Shown here one piece after another: positions 39,562 through 42,500 of a stretch of 64,000 bases of DNA; the stretch's first letter is position 1; the number at the start of each line of letters is the position of its first letter. The position numbers and the translations under genes were made by a program. The notes under the pieces are model-generated. The model did no database searches, was not told the DNA's origin, and saw only the letters and a program-made list of their open reading frames with translations. This DNA comes from Ascarosepion bandense (Eukaryota; Mollusca; Cephalopoda; Sepiida; Sepiidae). The stretch is from contig JBBBDQ010000913.1 of assembly GCA_037127315.1 (NCBI GenBank), positions 6,337,501 through 6,401,500 on the forward strand, written 5' to 3'.

Positions 39562-42500
39562 TAGACTCATGTAACGATGCCATCAGAAATTATGGCAATT
39601 GCTTAAAAGTTTTAATAGTGAGATGCAAGGAAACAAAAATCTTGAGATAAGGTATTGAGATTCAATAAAGAATTCCCAACTAAAATTCACAACTTTACAA
39701 CTATTTAATTAATCCATTCCCTTTTTATTTTCATGGTATCTGTGATCCATTGATTCATTGATTACTCCTGGTATTATATAAATCACTTTTTGCTCATTAT
39801 CTTTTCATATTAAAGGAATTATGTTTAATATAACAGTAAAATGAAAATACTTCTCAGAAGAAAAATATTAGCAACAGAATGGACAAAGACAGTGATGACA
39901 AAGTCTATTTTAAGATGAAAATGAAGCAAGACAATCACTTAATAGACAAAGGCATCTGACTGTCTCACATGAAAAGTTTGAACAAGTAGGACTGCAATCT
40001 AAGAAAAGTAGGAGTAAACGAACAGATTAATTAAATGGTTCCTTTTAATCAAGAACTAATTTTGTCTAAATACTAAATGTAGATAAATATTTTATTTGAA
40101 TCAATTATTAAAATAACTAAGGGAAGTAATCTCTAAACTTTCCTAACTTAAGTTGATCCACCACACTACAGATTGAACAAGAAATATATAAATAGATTTT
40201 GATAATTATTATGTAGTTTGATAATTTTTTAAAATAATTATCCTTTTTGATAGACCTTTATACCAAAATTTATTTCATAGACAAATCTAATCTATGACTA
40301 CAATTTAAATAATAATATACATTTTAGGTGTGTTCTATAATGAGAAGAAATTTTATATATATAAGTAGGTACTGAGGTCAACACTGAGTGGCAACAGTCT
40401 GTTTCATACTTGATAGCAATCTTCAGGCCATGTGTGTTGTATTTTGGTTTAACTATTTATATATGCTTGACAATGGTGCATTATTGGCACCATGCTACTG
40501 TATTATTCTAGCAGATTAGGTGGTAACAGATATACTTTAAATTATTCTCAAGGCTATTGAGGAGAAATAATTGTGGGGTTTAATGCAGTTATTTGTAGCT
40601 ATTTTCAGTGATGAGCAGAGGTCTGATGATGTTTGGTGATGCCCAGGTCTAACTCCTTGATTGTACGCCCCTAAGACTCAAGTAAGAGGAAGGATTATAG
40701 GGCAAAGCACTGAGAAACGCATGAAAGGAAGACATTTTGAATATGTAAAAACAGATGAAACATGAAATATTCAAATTAAATATAAATTTAACTTTTATTT
40801 CAATCTTTGACTAGATACCCTCCCAATATGGATGCCTGAGTTTGTTGCACTCTGTGTGCTACTGTTATTTTATGGTTTGTTAACTTTTTACTCATTAATT
40901 ATTATGTAACTAGCAGTATAGCCTGGCATTGCTCGGGTGTAATGAAAGCTTTAAAACTAATTCATGGTCCTGGAGCTCAGACTCTTTGGACGTTGGCATG
41001 AAAGACTAAAAAGCAATAGTTGTTTCCAGTTAAAGTGAAACCGTAGACTGAAAGAAAAATGAATGGATGTAAGTCAAATTTTGATTTCCTGGTATCGATA
41101 TCAAATAAGATTTTTTCGTCGTAAACTGAATTTTGAAGGCTAAATAAGTCCTCTGAGTAAATGGTACCATGGCTGAGACTAAGAACTACAATTATACCTA
41201 CTTAGAGTCAAACCCGAAGCAAAAACTAAAATAAAAGGGCTGAAAAACTGATTTTGATCAGACCCAGTATATATTATCGATTTTCTGCACTATTGTAAGA
41301 ACTACAACCTTGAAACTTCTGAATATCGTTTCTTATGTCATTGTCTATGAGTGTATCAAATTTGATTAAAATCAGACCACTCCTTCTATAATCTGATTTT
41401 TTTTTTATTATCGAGTTTCGATATTTATCGGGGGTACCTCGACACAAAACCTAGCTAAGAACACTCGCAGATGTGTATAGTACAACTGTGTAAATTTTCA
41501 AGAAAATCAGTTCAGCCATTTTGGAGTCTATCACCCGGTTCACACTCCACCCACGTCTATTGAACAGGTTAAGAAGCTCATCCCTTGTTCCCTGTTTAGG
41601 ATGTGGTTTTCGGCTTTCTCTTTTCCAATCTTCTCACTTTGTTTTTTTTTTTCAATTGGCATAGATAGATCTATCTATCACCCGGTTCACACTCCACCCA
41701 CATCCATTGAACAGGTTAAGAGGCTCATCCCTTTTTCCCTGTTTATGATGTTGTTTTCGGCTTTCTCTTTTCCAATCTTCTCACTTTGTTTTTTTTTCAA
41801 TTGGAGTAGATAGATCTATCGCCCGGTTCACACTCCACCCACGTCTATTGAACAGGTTAAGAGGCTCATCCCTTGTTCTCTGTTTAGGATGTGGTTTCCG
41901 GCTTTATCTTTTCCAATCTTTTCACTATTATGTAGCCCCCTGCACATCAGTGGCGTTACCGCTTTGCTCGGGGTGATACGATTAAAAAAAAAAAAAAAAA
42001 AAAAAAATAGGTAATGGATACACACACACACACACAGACACACACAGAGAGACAAAGTTCCATTTATAAATAAGTTTAGATTAGATAGTCAAATTAACAT
42101 ATATAAATCTTATAAATTATAAACAATACCTCTTAAATCGATTCAAAATTTTGACCATTGTTAAAATATAAAGTTTTGTTGACAAAAAGGTGACTGTCAA
42201 ATAATAATTACAAAATGGCCACTGCAAACAGAAGATTTTTGAAGAAGACACTTTCCCAAGAGAGAGTCAGTCAAGTGCCATACGTGATACACGCTTAGGC
42301 AATCATGTTTCGAAAAAGACATGACTGACTGGGCAGAAGATTACCCCGCAGTAGGCTGCCATTACTTTCTGCGGTAGATTGGTTGCCAGCCAAGGCTATA
42401 GAACCCAATCTGTCCTGTTATTTGACCCATAACTGGAGGGAAGAGATGGATTAATACTTTTCCTAAGGGTATTTGCGCGTAAGTGAAAGCAATGAACTCA

